Assembly (NCBI RefSeq): GCF_018531195.1
Contig: NZ_JAHDYS010000010.1
Coordinates: 62,001 to 126,000, forward strand
From: Pelotalea chapellei
Lineage (GTDB): Bacteria > Desulfobacterota > Desulfuromonadia > Geobacterales > Pseudopelobacteraceae
DNA length: 64,000 nt
Direction of reading: 5' to 3'
The position numbers were made by a program, and so were the translations under genes. Below are positions 42,853 to 52,500 of this stretch, piece after piece (positions within the stretch are counted from its first letter, which is position 1; every line of letters starts with the position of its first letter). The notes beneath the pieces are model-generated. The model was not told where the DNA came from. It was given only the letters and a program-made list of their open reading frames with translations, and searched no databases.

Positions 42853-44355
42853 TTGTTTAAAAGCCTGACCACCCGCATCATTATTACTACAATCACTCTC
42901 TTGGTGAGTGGCATCTATTGTTATACGTTCTTTAACGTTCGTCAGCAGCAATCCCAGTTCATCGGCATGGCCCGGGAAAACACCGAGCTGCTGCTCCACA
43001 CTATTGAAAGCAGTATTTTTCATGCAATGCATATGGGCAATGTGCAGGATGTGGGTTCGATTCTTGCCATGGTGGGCCAGCACAATCAACTTGTCGGCGT
43101 ACGTATTTTTCATCCTCAAGGAATGGTTCTGCGTTCATCGAACCCTTCGGAGGTGGGTCAATCTGTCAGACCCAATGACTACGCCCTGTACCAGAGTACA
43201 AAGCCCTTTGAAATCTTCCAGCTTCCCTTGCACGGGGAAGTGCTGTCAATGGTCAAGCCGATCTACAATGAACCCGCCTGTCATGCATGTCATGGTTCCA
43301 AGGCGCGTGTCATCGGCGTCTTGAATGTTAATTACTCACTGAACCGAACCAAGATGCAGATGGTGCAGTCATCACGGATTTTTGTAATTTCATCCATTGC
43401 CATAACCGCTTTTCTTGCCATCACCATTTCACTGATTCTGTTCAAGTTCATGAAGCGTCCGCTCGATCGTATTACTGAAGAGATGTTACGGGTGGAAAAT
43501 GGGCATCTTGACGTACATATAGAATATTGCGGTAAGGATGAAATCGGCCGTTTGACCAGCAGCTTTAACTCTATGGTGGATCGCCTTGCCGCTGCAAAAG
43601 AGGAACTTGAACAGCTCCATTTTCAGCAGCTGGAACGGGCGGACCGACTTGCTTCTATTGGTGAAATGGCTGCAGGTATAGCCCATGAGGTCAAAAACCC
43701 ACTCGCTGGTATCTCTGCCGCGGTAACCATTATTAAGGACGATCTCGATTCGACTGACCCCCGTGGAGAAATTCTTGGAGAAGTAATTCAGCAGGTGCAG
43801 CGCCTGGATAAAACAGTCAACGACCTGCTCTTCTTTGGCAAGCCCTCCCTGCCTGAATTGACATGCATCGATATCAATGATGTCATCGCTAAAACAGTAA
43901 AGTTCGCTTCCCAGCATCGCTCAGTGATGCATGTTGAAAAAAAACTTCTGCTTGCCCCGCTTATTCCTCCGGTGTTTGCCGATTCCAAGCAGATGCAGCA
44001 AGTATTTCTCAATCTCATCCTGAACGCTTTTCAAGCCATGGTGGGGGGGGGAACTCTTTCCATAACAACCGGATGCGTATTCAGAGAAGAAAGGGAATAT
44101 GTAAGGATAGAGGTAGCCGATACCGGTACCGGTATACCAGCGCCGATTCTGGAAAAGATATTTACCCCCTTTTATACTACCAAAGCTCAGGGTACCGGTC
44201 TGGGGCTGGCCATCTGCAGCAAGCTCATCCATTTGCACAATGGAGAACTTACGGTTACCAGTGATGACAGTACCGGCACCACATTTACCATAGAGCTGCC
44301 TGCATGCAATGTTTGTGATATTGAACGGGAAATGAATAAGGAGATAGCGGCATGA
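42853..44355 (+). CDS. Sensor histidine kinase with a c-type haem motif in its periplasmic domain
   Basis: A 500-residue kinase. Transmembrane helix at about 7-27, a periplasmic sensor (28-175), helix at 176-198, HAMP (199-250), HisKA with phospho-accepting His278 (GEMAAGIAHEVKNP), and an HATPase domain (N box NLILNAFQAM; G1 DTGTGIP; G2 GTGLGLAIC). The sensor contains CHACH at 143-147 just before its final strand, a CXXCH haem c site. Haem-bearing sensors of this type can report redox state or bind ligands such as NO, CO or O2. It starts with TTG behind AGGAG, and overlaps its response regulator by four bases. Confidence 0.9.
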   Translation: MFKSLTTRIIITTITLLVSGIYCYTFFNVRQQQSQFIGMARENTELLLHTIESSIFHAMHMGNVQDVGSILAMVGQHNQLVGVRIFHPQGMVLRSSNPSEVGQSVRPNDYALYQSTKPFEIFQLPLHGEVLSMVKPIYNEPACHACHGSKARVIGVLNVNYSLNRTKMQMVQSSRIFVISSIAITAFLAITISLILFKFMKRPLDRITEEMLRVENGHLDVHIEYCGKDEIGRLTSSFNSMVDRLAAAKEELEQLHFQQLERADRLASIGEMAAGIAHEVKNPLAGISAAVTIIKDDLDSTDPRGEILGEVIQQVQRLDKTVNDLLFFGKPSLPELTCIDINDVIAKTVKFASQHRSVMHVEKKLLLAPLIPPVFADSKQMQQVFLNLILNAFQAMVGGGTLSITTGCVFREEREYVRIEVADTGTGIPAPILEKIFTPFYTTKAQGTGLGLAICSKLIHLHNGELTVTSDDSTGTTFTIELPACNVCDIEREMNKEIAA

Positions 44356-45722
44356 AGCGGAACAAGATCCTGGTTGTTGATGATGAGCACCTGATTCGCT
44401 GGTCCCTGGAGCAGAACCTTAAAAAACAGGGGTATGAGGTGTTAACCGCAGGAAACGGGGAGGATGCTCTGCGTCTGGCCCGTGAAGAACAGCCGGATCT
44501 GGTGCTGCTGGATATTCAGTTGCCTGGTATCAGCGGGATTGAGGTTCTTGAAAAAATCAAAGAGTATGATGAAGATATCATTGTGATCATGGTCACCGCT
44601 CACGGTGGGCTTGAGACGGCTGTGAATGCCATGCGCGTCGGAGCCTATGATTACATCAGCAAACCTTTTAATCTTGACGAACTTTCCATAGTCATCAAAA
44701 AGGCATTGGAAAACTCGGATCTCAAACGTGAAGTGGCGCGTTTGCGTTCGGAAACAAAGAAAACGGCACCTAACATAATCGGTGACAGCCGTCACATGAA
44801 GTATTTGATGGAGGTGCTGGACAAAGTTGCCAAAAGTGAGGCTTCAACGGTTCTGGTGCAGGGAGAATCGGGCACCGGTAAAGAGCTTGTGGCAAAATGG
44901 ATTCACTACAGTTCCAACCGCGCAGAAAAACCTTTTGTCGCAATCAACTGCGCCGCAGTACCTGCAACTCTCCTGGAGAGCGAACTTTTTGGTCACGAAA
45001 AAGGAGCCTTCACCGATGCAAAGGTGACCAAAAAAGGTCTCTTTGAATTGGCAGAAGGTGGTACCGTGTTTCTGGATGAAATCGGCGACATGGAAATGGG
45101 CATGCAGGCCAAGCTGCTCCGTTTTCTTGAAGATCGTTCCTTCAGGCGTATCGGTGGTGGAAGGGTATATACGGTGGATGTGCGCATTATCTCTGCTACC
45201 AATAAGGATTTGCAGAGATCGATCGAGGAAAAAACATTCCGCAACGACCTCTACTATCGTCTGCAGGTTATCCCAATTTTTCTTCCATCCCTGAGGGAAA
45301 GACGAGAAGATATAATTCCCCTGGCAACACATTTCATAAAATTATACAACAACGACTTCAACAAAAGAGTGCAGGGTATTGCTGCAATGGCTGAGCGTCT
45401 TATGGTCGACTACAGCTGGCCTGGCAACGTCCGTGAGCTGAAAAACGTTATAGAACGAGCTATTATCCTCGGAAACGATGAAACTCTCCTGCTTGAGCAT
45501 CTCCCCCTCGAAATTGTGGCCAAGGCCTCCAGTCAGCGTGGCCCTGCCGCATCCACTTTCCGACTGCCCCCCGAAGGTCTCGACATTGAAGAAGTTGAAA
45601 AAGAATTGATTCGACAGGCGCTGGATATCACTGAATGGAATCAGTCAAAAGCCGCCAAAAAGCTGAACCTTGGAATTGATGCTTTCCGGTACCGAATGAA
45701 AAAATTCGGTTACCTCAAGTAG
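44352..45722 (+). CDS. Sigma-54-dependent response regulator partner
   Basis: A 456-residue regulator. Receiver (1-120) with Asp10/Asp11, phospho-acceptor Asp54 (LVLLDIQLPG) and Lys104; AAA+ domain with Walker A GESGTGKE (171-178), loop GAFTDA (218-223, where most have GAFTGA), and LRERREDI; C-terminal Fis-type helix-turn-helix (NQSKAAKKLNLGIDAFRYRM). The ATGA overlap pairs it with the haem-sensor kinase. A sigma-54 promoter begins about 230 bases after its stop, ahead of the NHL/cytochrome genes, which are its most likely targets. Confidence 0.93.
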   Translation: MKRNKILVVDDEHLIRWSLEQNLKKQGYEVLTAGNGEDALRLAREEQPDLVLLDIQLPGISGIEVLEKIKEYDEDIIVIMVTAHGGLETAVNAMRVGAYDYISKPFNLDELSIVIKKALENSDLKREVARLRSETKKTAPNIIGDSRHMKYLMEVLDKVAKSEASTVLVQGESGTGKELVAKWIHYSSNRAEKPFVAINCAAVPATLLESELFGHEKGAFTDAKVTKKGLFELAEGGTVFLDEIGDMEMGMQAKLLRFLEDRSFRRIGGGRVYTVDVRIISATNKDLQRSIEEKTFRNDLYYRLQVIPIFLPSLRERREDIIPLATHFIKLYNNDFNKRVQGIAAMAERLMVDYSWPGNVRELKNVIERAIILGNDETLLLEHLPLEIVAKASSQRGPAASTFRLPPEGLDIEEVEKELIRQALDITEWNQSKAAKKLNLGIDAFRYRMKKFGYLK

Positions 45723-45878
45723 CTGAGGTAAGGCATTGGCTATGGGCTGCCATCTCTTGAGTCATTTTGGGCCCAATGTTGAAACACTATGTATATGAGG
45801 GTGAACCCGTTAAATGGCGTTTAATTCTTTGCCCATAACAGACGGGTCGATTAACCAAAGAGAGATGGACAAACATTG

Positions 45879-45918
45879 CAGACACGCTTCCCGTAAGCTT
45901 CTATGGGAAGCGTGTCTG
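45879..45918. promoter_or_regulatory. Perfect 14-bp inverted repeat upstream of the sigma-54 promoter
   Basis: CAGACACGCTTCCC and GGGAAGCGTGTCTG flank a 12-base spacer. It follows the response-regulator gene and is centred about 80 bases upstream of the predicted start for the sigma-54 promoter. It could be a terminator (an AT-rich but not T-only flank follows) or the upstream activator site for the regulator. Confidence 0.65.
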
Positions 45919-45952
45919 TAGTATTTATTTAATGTGGCTAAAATCTCCAAAA

Positions 45953-45968
45953 TGGCATTTCTGTTGCA
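45953..45968 (+). promoter_or_regulatory. Sigma-54 (-24/-12) promoter for the NHL/cytochrome operon
   Basis: TGGCATT, four bases, TTGCA. The invariant GG and GC are separated by exactly ten bases. Transcription would start near 45979, about 74 bases before the NHL-protein start. The rest of 45723-46052 holds the inverted repeat and no gene. Confidence 0.8.
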
Positions 45969-46052
45969 GTATTAGTCATGAGACGGTTGGCCACCAATGG
46001 TGTGCTGATTGGCTTTATGCTAGAAAACTCCAATCATAACGGAGGCATGGAC

Positions 46053-48605
46053 ATGTGGCGCCCTTTTATAAAGCTAGTACTTCCTTGTACTCTGATAGTG
46101 ACGATTCTAGCGTTTTGGCGGATAGATACTGTCAATGCAGTGTCTGCTTCACCAGTAGTAACAGTTCTCTCGCCGGTGACACAGGGATTGCGGTCTCCTG
46201 TTCGAGTCGCGCTGGATGCTGAAGGTAATTTTTTCGTGGCTGACACCCGCAACGGTGGCGTCATTAAGTTCAACAAGTATGGCATTCCGGTCCAATCTAT
46301 TCAGACGGCCGGTGTACCGCAAGGAATCGCGATCGCCCAGGATGGGAAACTGCTTGTCAGTCAGGGGGCGTTTGTCGCCATGCTTAATGGCGATGGCAGC
46401 GAAGCAGGGAGGCTTGACGGCCAGTTTGTATTTGCCGATGGTATTGCCGTTGATGACGTAACAGGCTTCATTTATGTTACAGACAGTTCCGCTCACAAAG
46501 TACTCGTATTTACTGCGTCGGGAACCTTTGTCAAAAGTTTCGGCTCCCGCGGAACTGCAAATGCCCTGTTTTTCAAGCCAACCGGCATAGCCTTTGAAAA
46601 AATTTCCCGTCAACTTGCTGTGGTAGACACATTGAACTATCGGATTCAGTTCTTTGATGTCAACGGAACCTTTATCAAAAAAATAGGGATAGCTGGAACG
46701 GGTCCGATGAAATTCACCTCCCCACAGGGAGTAGCCTTTGAATACAGTAAAGATGCTGTTCCTGTTTTGAACAGAATGTATGTTGTAGATTCGTTTCAAG
46801 GGAATATTCAGGCAATAGACCCCGCTGGTGCAGGTACTGCTCTGTATATGGCAGGTACCAATCCACTTAACAACTACATCGGCAGCTATGGTACTGCCAA
46901 CGGGCAGCTTTCAGTGCCGACTGATGTTGTTTTTGATGCTCAGAACAGCCGCCTGCTGGTTGCTAATGGACTTGGCAATGTTGCCGCCTTCGGCATTGAT
47001 GGAGGAACTAACCCTGTCGACACCACTCCGCCGACACTCGCCATAGATCCGGTACTGGCAAATGTTTCGGCCCCCGATCTGACTATCAGCGGATCAGTTG
47101 GAAATAACGCGAATATTGTCATCACAACATCCACCATAGCTACTGCCGGTCCGGTAGTCTTTACTTCATCTTCAACATGGAAGTGCGACATCAAAGGCCT
47201 GACAGGCGGCGATAATGTCATAACTGTTACTGCTACCGGTGCTGCGGGTACCAGCACTCAGCAATCGGTAAATGTAAAATACACGCTGCCTGCTCCGAAA
47301 ATCACTCTCTCACCAGCTAGTTCCACTCTGACCAATAGCTCAACCGTAACAATCTCAGGAACAGTGGATGCGGAATCAACGGTAACAGTTACCAATACTG
47401 CCACAACTGTGACAGCTCCAGCCTTGGTTGTGGGTACAACCTGGTCATATGCAGCTGCATTGGCCGAAGGATCCAACCATTTCTCTATAACTGCCCAGAA
47501 GCCGATGAGTGAAAAGGCAGTTGCCAGTACTGATATCGTCCTGGACAGTGCTGCTCCGCAGTTGGCCGTTTCCGCACTTGCCGATGGCAGCTACACAAGC
47601 ACGCAGGTTCAGAACATTACCGGAACGGTAAGCGATGCCGGATCGGTCAATGTTCTCATAAACAACCAGCCTGCGAGCATCAGCAACAACACGTTCAGCT
47701 CCGCCGTGACACTGGCAACCGGTGCCAATGTTATTTCAGTCGTTGCCGTTGATGCCGCCGGAAACATTTCAGCCGACACGAGAACAATCAACTTTGATTC
47801 GACACAGCCCGTTATCAATGTCTCTGCTCCCATGGACAACTCCATAACCAACGCCTCTGTCATCACTGTTAACGGTACCGTCGACAAAACCGCTGTGGTC
47901 AGTGTGTCTGGAGTGGTGGCAGTGATGAGTGGCAATAGCTGGACAGCAGACCTCAATCTGCCGGCAGGTCTTAACACCATTGAAATTACCGCTACCGATC
48001 TTTACGGCAACAGTTCAACAGTAAAACGTTCAGTAGTTCAGGATAGCATCAGGCCGTTACTTGCTATTTCATCACCGTCCCAAGATTTGGCTACCAACAA
48101 ATCGATAATTAATATTTCGGGAACTGTTAGCGATAACAGCGAATTGACCCTGGTTTACTCCGCGAACGGACAGACGGCTTCCGTACCGATTAACGCCGGT
48201 AACTTTACGTTTGATCTTCCTCTCTCACAGGAAGGTATGTACCCGGTGTTGCTGACACTCACGGATGCAGCCGGCAATACAACCTCTGCAACACGTAATG
48301 TTATTTACGATATTACGCAGCCAGACCTGAATATTGATGGGTATAAGGGGAACTTCCCGGCAGCGCTGACCGGAACGATGGAACCTGGTGCAGGTGTTGG
48401 TGTCAAGGACGGCGTTAAAAGCATCGGCAAGGTTACGGTCGATTCTTCTACTGGCACCTGGTTGGCAGACCTGACAGGGCTCTCCTATAATCCCAAGCTA
48501 GTGACTGTTGTGGCCACTGATGCTGCAGGTAACAGCACTGTGAAAACACTGGCCCAGGCTGGTACTGACGTAAATGCATCCAAGCCTAAAAAGACGCGTA
48601 ATTGA
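46053..48605 (+). CDS. Secreted NHL-repeat and Ig-like-repeat protein
   Basis: An 850-residue protein. A signal/anchor helix (WRPFIKLVLPCTLIVTIL) is followed by a beta-propeller of NHL repeats (about 35-325: GNFFVADTRNGGVIKFN, GFIYVTDSSAHKVLVF, RQLAVVDTLNYRIQFF, with repeated VAFE/IAVD openings) and about six Ig-like modules of about 85 residues, each opening PxLxI/V and containing ISGTV or INGTV. Such proteins scaffold or adhere outside the cell. I chose the ATG at 46053, seven bases after GGAGG; an ATG six bases upstream is too close to it. It is the first gene after the sigma-54 promoter and precedes three cytochrome genes, so it may organise them at the surface. Confidence 0.85.
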   Translation: MWRPFIKLVLPCTLIVTILAFWRIDTVNAVSASPVVTVLSPVTQGLRSPVRVALDAEGNFFVADTRNGGVIKFNKYGIPVQSIQTAGVPQGIAIAQDGKLLVSQGAFVAMLNGDGSEAGRLDGQFVFADGIAVDDVTGFIYVTDSSAHKVLVFTASGTFVKSFGSRGTANALFFKPTGIAFEKISRQLAVVDTLNYRIQFFDVNGTFIKKIGIAGTGPMKFTSPQGVAFEYSKDAVPVLNRMYVVDSFQGNIQAIDPAGAGTALYMAGTNPLNNYIGSYGTANGQLSVPTDVVFDAQNSRLLVANGLGNVAAFGIDGGTNPVDTTPPTLAIDPVLANVSAPDLTISGSVGNNANIVITTSTIATAGPVVFTSSSTWKCDIKGLTGGDNVITVTATGAAGTSTQQSVNVKYTLPAPKITLSPASSTLTNSSTVTISGTVDAESTVTVTNTATTVTAPALVVGTTWSYAAALAEGSNHFSITAQKPMSEKAVASTDIVLDSAAPQLAVSALADGSYTSTQVQNITGTVSDAGSVNVLINNQPASISNNTFSSAVTLATGANVISVVAVDAAGNISADTRTINFDSTQPVINVSAPMDNSITNASVITVNGTVDKTAVVSVSGVVAVMSGNSWTADLNLPAGLNTIEITATDLYGNSSTVKRSVVQDSIRPLLAISSPSQDLATNKSIINISGTVSDNSELTLVYSANGQTASVPINAGNFTFDLPLSQEGMYPVLLTLTDAAGNTTSATRNVIYDITQPDLNIDGYKGNFPAALTGTMEPGAGVGVKDGVKSIGKVTVDSSTGTWLADLTGLSYNPKLVTVVATDAAGNSTVKTLAQAGTDVNASKPKKTRN

Positions 48606-48630
48606 AAGAAAAATGAACAGGATTACTCCT

Positions 48631-49476
48631 ATGAAAAAATACATGCTCATATTCGGATTCTGCTGCTCGGTTATGGGAGCTACACCTGCGGTTGCCGGTT
48701 CCGGCAATGTACGCTTCACGGTACATAACCTTTCCAATAATGATGATAGGAATAAGGGATTACCGCATGAGCAGGGTCCTATAAATCGCAAATTTTTTAG
48801 CGTGAATGAGGATCAGGTCTGTGTCTTCTGCCATACGCCTCACAATGCCAAGCCAGCGGTGCCTTTGTGGAACAAGTTCATACCGGGTGACTACAACAAT
48901 GCCGGCTATTTCAAGATGTACACATCCTCACGCACTCTTACCCCGACTGCTCGGGCAGCCACCGCGCCTGGTGCTGTTTCGTTGCTTTGTCTGAGCTGTC
49001 ATGATGGCAAGACGGCAATTAATGTTTTGCATAATAGTAAAGCTGGTAGTGATGCACCATCAGGAGGGTTAGAAGTTTACAACTTAGGTGATCAGCTGGT
49101 GGATATGGGGAACTATCCCGGGGAAGTCAGGATTCAAGATTTCAGTTTCGGTTTTAAAGGGGCTACAAATATTGGTGGCGAACCCGGAGGAGACGTCAAT
49201 GCCGGTAATCTTCTTTCAGACGATCATCCGATTGGCTTCTCCTATACCGCAGCTCAGGCACAATCCAACAATCGTCTCAATGATCTTGCCTCGGTATCCA
49301 CTAAAAGCGGCGGAAAGATACGGTTCTTCGCACCCAACAACAGCGTGGAGTGTTCATCCTGCCACGATCCACATGTCAATTATAGTGCCGGTCCCGGAGC
49401 AGTAGCGGAATTACGGCCATTCCTTGCTATGAGCAACACAGGAAGCAGCATGTGTCTGGCTTGTCATAATAAATAA
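48631..49476 (+). CDS. Secreted tetrahaem c-type cytochrome
   Basis: A 281-residue protein with a signal peptide (MKKYMLIFGFCCSVMGATPAVAG) and four haem motifs: CVFCH, CLSCH, CSSCH and CLACH. Conserved-looking segments are VHNLSNN after the signal and DDHPIGFSY before the third haem. I prefer ATG 48631 (AGGA upstream) over ATG 48613. Only 25 bases separate it from the NHL gene, so it is in that operon. The small size suggests an electron shuttle between periplasm and the larger cytochromes. Confidence 0.88.
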   Translation: MKKYMLIFGFCCSVMGATPAVAGSGNVRFTVHNLSNNDDRNKGLPHEQGPINRKFFSVNEDQVCVFCHTPHNAKPAVPLWNKFIPGDYNNAGYFKMYTSSRTLTPTARAATAPGAVSLLCLSCHDGKTAINVLHNSKAGSDAPSGGLEVYNLGDQLVDMGNYPGEVRIQDFSFGFKGATNIGGEPGGDVNAGNLLSDDHPIGFSYTAAQAQSNNRLNDLASVSTKSGGKIRFFAPNNSVECSSCHDPHVNYSAGPGAVAELRPFLAMSNTGSSMCLACHNK

Positions 49477-49506
49477 TATGTTATGTGATTTTTTCAGGAG
49501 TTTGCC

Positions 49507-52500
49507 ATGAGCAGATACACTTTAAAGATGCTGATAACCGCCATCGTGTTATTGCTGCCATGCCTCGTGTTTGCTCTTCCCGGTCCCCACGATCCCACCA
49601 GCGGCAGGAATTACAACTGTATGAGCTGCCACGCCACCGGCTCAACGCTTGGTGCTTCGGGGTGGGACAATGTCTGTCTGTATTGCCACAATGGAGGCGT
49701 TGATCCACTGCCGGCTGCGAATGGTATGCGGACTAAAAGATTCGACAAGGCTGATTTTGCCAATCCCTATCGCACATACACCAGCGCACGCCCGGCGATC
49801 CTGTACCAGACTTCACACAAATGGACAGGTACGGACACCGTTCCCAAGGCGGGCGCGCTGCCCCCGGTTGATCCCTATAAGACAACCTCAAACGGAATGA
49901 ACAAACCGATTCTGGTTAATGGTCTTACCTGTGCCCGTTGTCATAATATCCATGGTGATTCTGGTCTCCAATCAACTGCATCACCTTATCTTCGTTCGCC
50001 TAATGATAAGGATCAGATGTGTCTGGACTGTCATCGGCCACGAAATACGAGTAGTCACACTGTTGGCTCCCACCCGGTTAATGTCAGTTACACCAGTGCC
50101 AGAGTTAAAAATAGCGCCAAATTTAAGAAAGACGCTCTTGATAGCAGCATTCCACCCACCAATCCTGCAAACCGCTCTGCTGAAATGAAAATAAAATCCG
50201 GTCTCGTGCTTTGTTCAACCTGCCACGGGGTACATTATTCCGACTCCAACAGCAGAACATTTGATAGCCACTCCAGTGCTGCTTCCAATGTGATTCGTCC
50301 ATCAGGTTTTGGCGGACTGTCAACTGGCAAGGGGCACCTGCTCCGTACCGACCTGCGTGGGGCGACATCCGCGAATCTAAATATCTGCAGCAATTGCCAC
50401 AACAAGCCAAACCACAACAAGCGCGGCCAGAATATCCAGTGCGCCGATTGTCACAGTGCTCATGTTGATACGGTGGATGGAACCATCCCCAACACATATG
50501 TCGTACGACGTTACATGAATGTTTCCACAAGCAAGGGAGCTATCAGGAACAAGGCTGCCTTTTACCAGTACACAGGCAGCCGCAGGAACTGGAAGAATGC
50601 CGATGTTGCCAAACCTGGCGTCTGCCAGTCGTGCCATATAGTTCCTACCGGAGGAGCATATCCCACAGAGCATAATGATGCATCCGGCTCGAACGGCAAG
50701 CTCTGCATGTCGTGTCATGCCCACGATGCGGCTGACGGCGCTTTTTCGGCCTCCTGTACCACGTGCCATGGTTATCCTCCTTCTGACAGCCACGGTGGCG
50801 GACCTACTGGCTACGCCCTTGATGGATCAGTCAGTTATGCTCTCCAGGCCTTTTATAAAGATGAAACTGTCACTCCTCACACAGTGCATGCCGGTGGCGC
50901 ACCTTATTCCTTTGCCTGCAACGAATGCCACAAAGGAAACAGCCATAATAGCGGCAGCACCTTCCAGGATGTCTTTAAAGCTAGCGATGTCACTCTGGCC
51001 AGTAATGGGTTTGGAACAACACCTTCCTATGCCCCCAACAATAATGCCGGACCGGGCACCTGCGCTACATACTGCCATAGTAACGCCAAGCCTGCGATAG
51101 GTGCTTATGTGACCAAGGCTCCCCAATGGGCCAATGGCAAAGGCACCATTATCGGCACTGGTGGCGAGTGTACTGCCTGTCATGACAACGCAGCTGGTTT
51201 TGCGGGTACCGCTCACGTCAAACATGTCAGCGCAACTGTCGGCAAGGCCTATGCCTGTGCAACCTGTCACGCGGCAACCGTGGACTCCACATCGGCCATT
51301 ATTGATAAGAACAAGCATGTTAACGCCCAGAAAGATGTCTCATTTTCCGGAAGCATCGGCAGCAATCCGCTGGCCGGAACCTGTACTACCGTATATTGCC
51401 ATTCCAACGGCAAGGGAGCAGCTGCCGAGGTAGCTCCCAGTTTTGCCACCCTTTCAACGGGCCAGTGCGGCGCCTGTCACAAAGCTTCCCCAGGACTCGC
51501 ATCCGGGCGGCCTTTGATTGATTCCGCTGCCCATTATGCCCATATGAGCAGCAGTTATGGTCCCAAATCCTACCTGCAGTCCGGCGCAGCCGCCACCTCA
51601 TGCGCGAAATGCCACACCTATACCAATGAATTGGCTGCTACCCACGTAAATGGGGCGGTTGAAGTGATCAGTGGTGCTGGCAGCACCTGCAAAACCTGTC
51701 ACCCCAATGGTGTCTTGCCGGTCTGGAGTGGTGGTCGAGTTACCTGCGAGAGCTGTCATAGCGGCACTCCTTCGGTGATCAATTCACTTACAGCTCCAAC
51801 TAAACCGAATTTCACTGCCACAGGTCACGGTCAGGCCCCTGGCAACTATAACGCAAGTCGTCAGTGCAACGCCTGCCACGACCCCGATAGTCCCCATATT
51901 TCCAATGCGCTGAACACCTATAAGCGTATTGCAGTAAATGATAATACCCTCTGTTTCGGTTGCCATAATAATGCCGGCAAAGTGCCTGCCGCCGCTAAAC
52001 AGAGTGTTGCAACCCATGTTATTGCTAAAAATGGCGTGGCAGTCATGGACTGCAAGCTGTGCCATGATGCCCATGGCACAGCCAACAGCAATATGATCAA
52101 ATCCTTCATTACCTTCGGCAGCCTTACTTCGACAATTTCCTATGGCTCTTCAAACGACCTGGTCCAGTTGACTCCGCCTTATCGCGGTGTGTGCCAGACC
52201 TGCCATACGCTGACAAGTCACTACAGGCGAAATGCCAACGAAGGCGCTAACCATCCCACAAGCGGTTGTCTTAATTGTCATACCCATAAAGATGCTTATG
52301 CATTCAAGCCGAGGGCATGCGATGCGTGCCATGGCTATCCGCCTGCACCAAAAGGTTTTGTGCCTGCACAGGGCAATTTCTCCAGTGCCAAGCTTGAGAA
52401 CTACTCAGGCGGCGGCGGTGCGCATGTCAAAGCTGGTCATATCCTCGCCAACGTTAAACCGTCACAAGGATTCTCTCCATGCGTCGCTTGCCATAATGAT

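Noticed and set aside
45978-46052. Longer N terminus of the NHL protein starting at 45978
   Set aside because: It begins at the predicted sigma-54 transcription start and has no ribosome site; GGAGG supports the later ATG.
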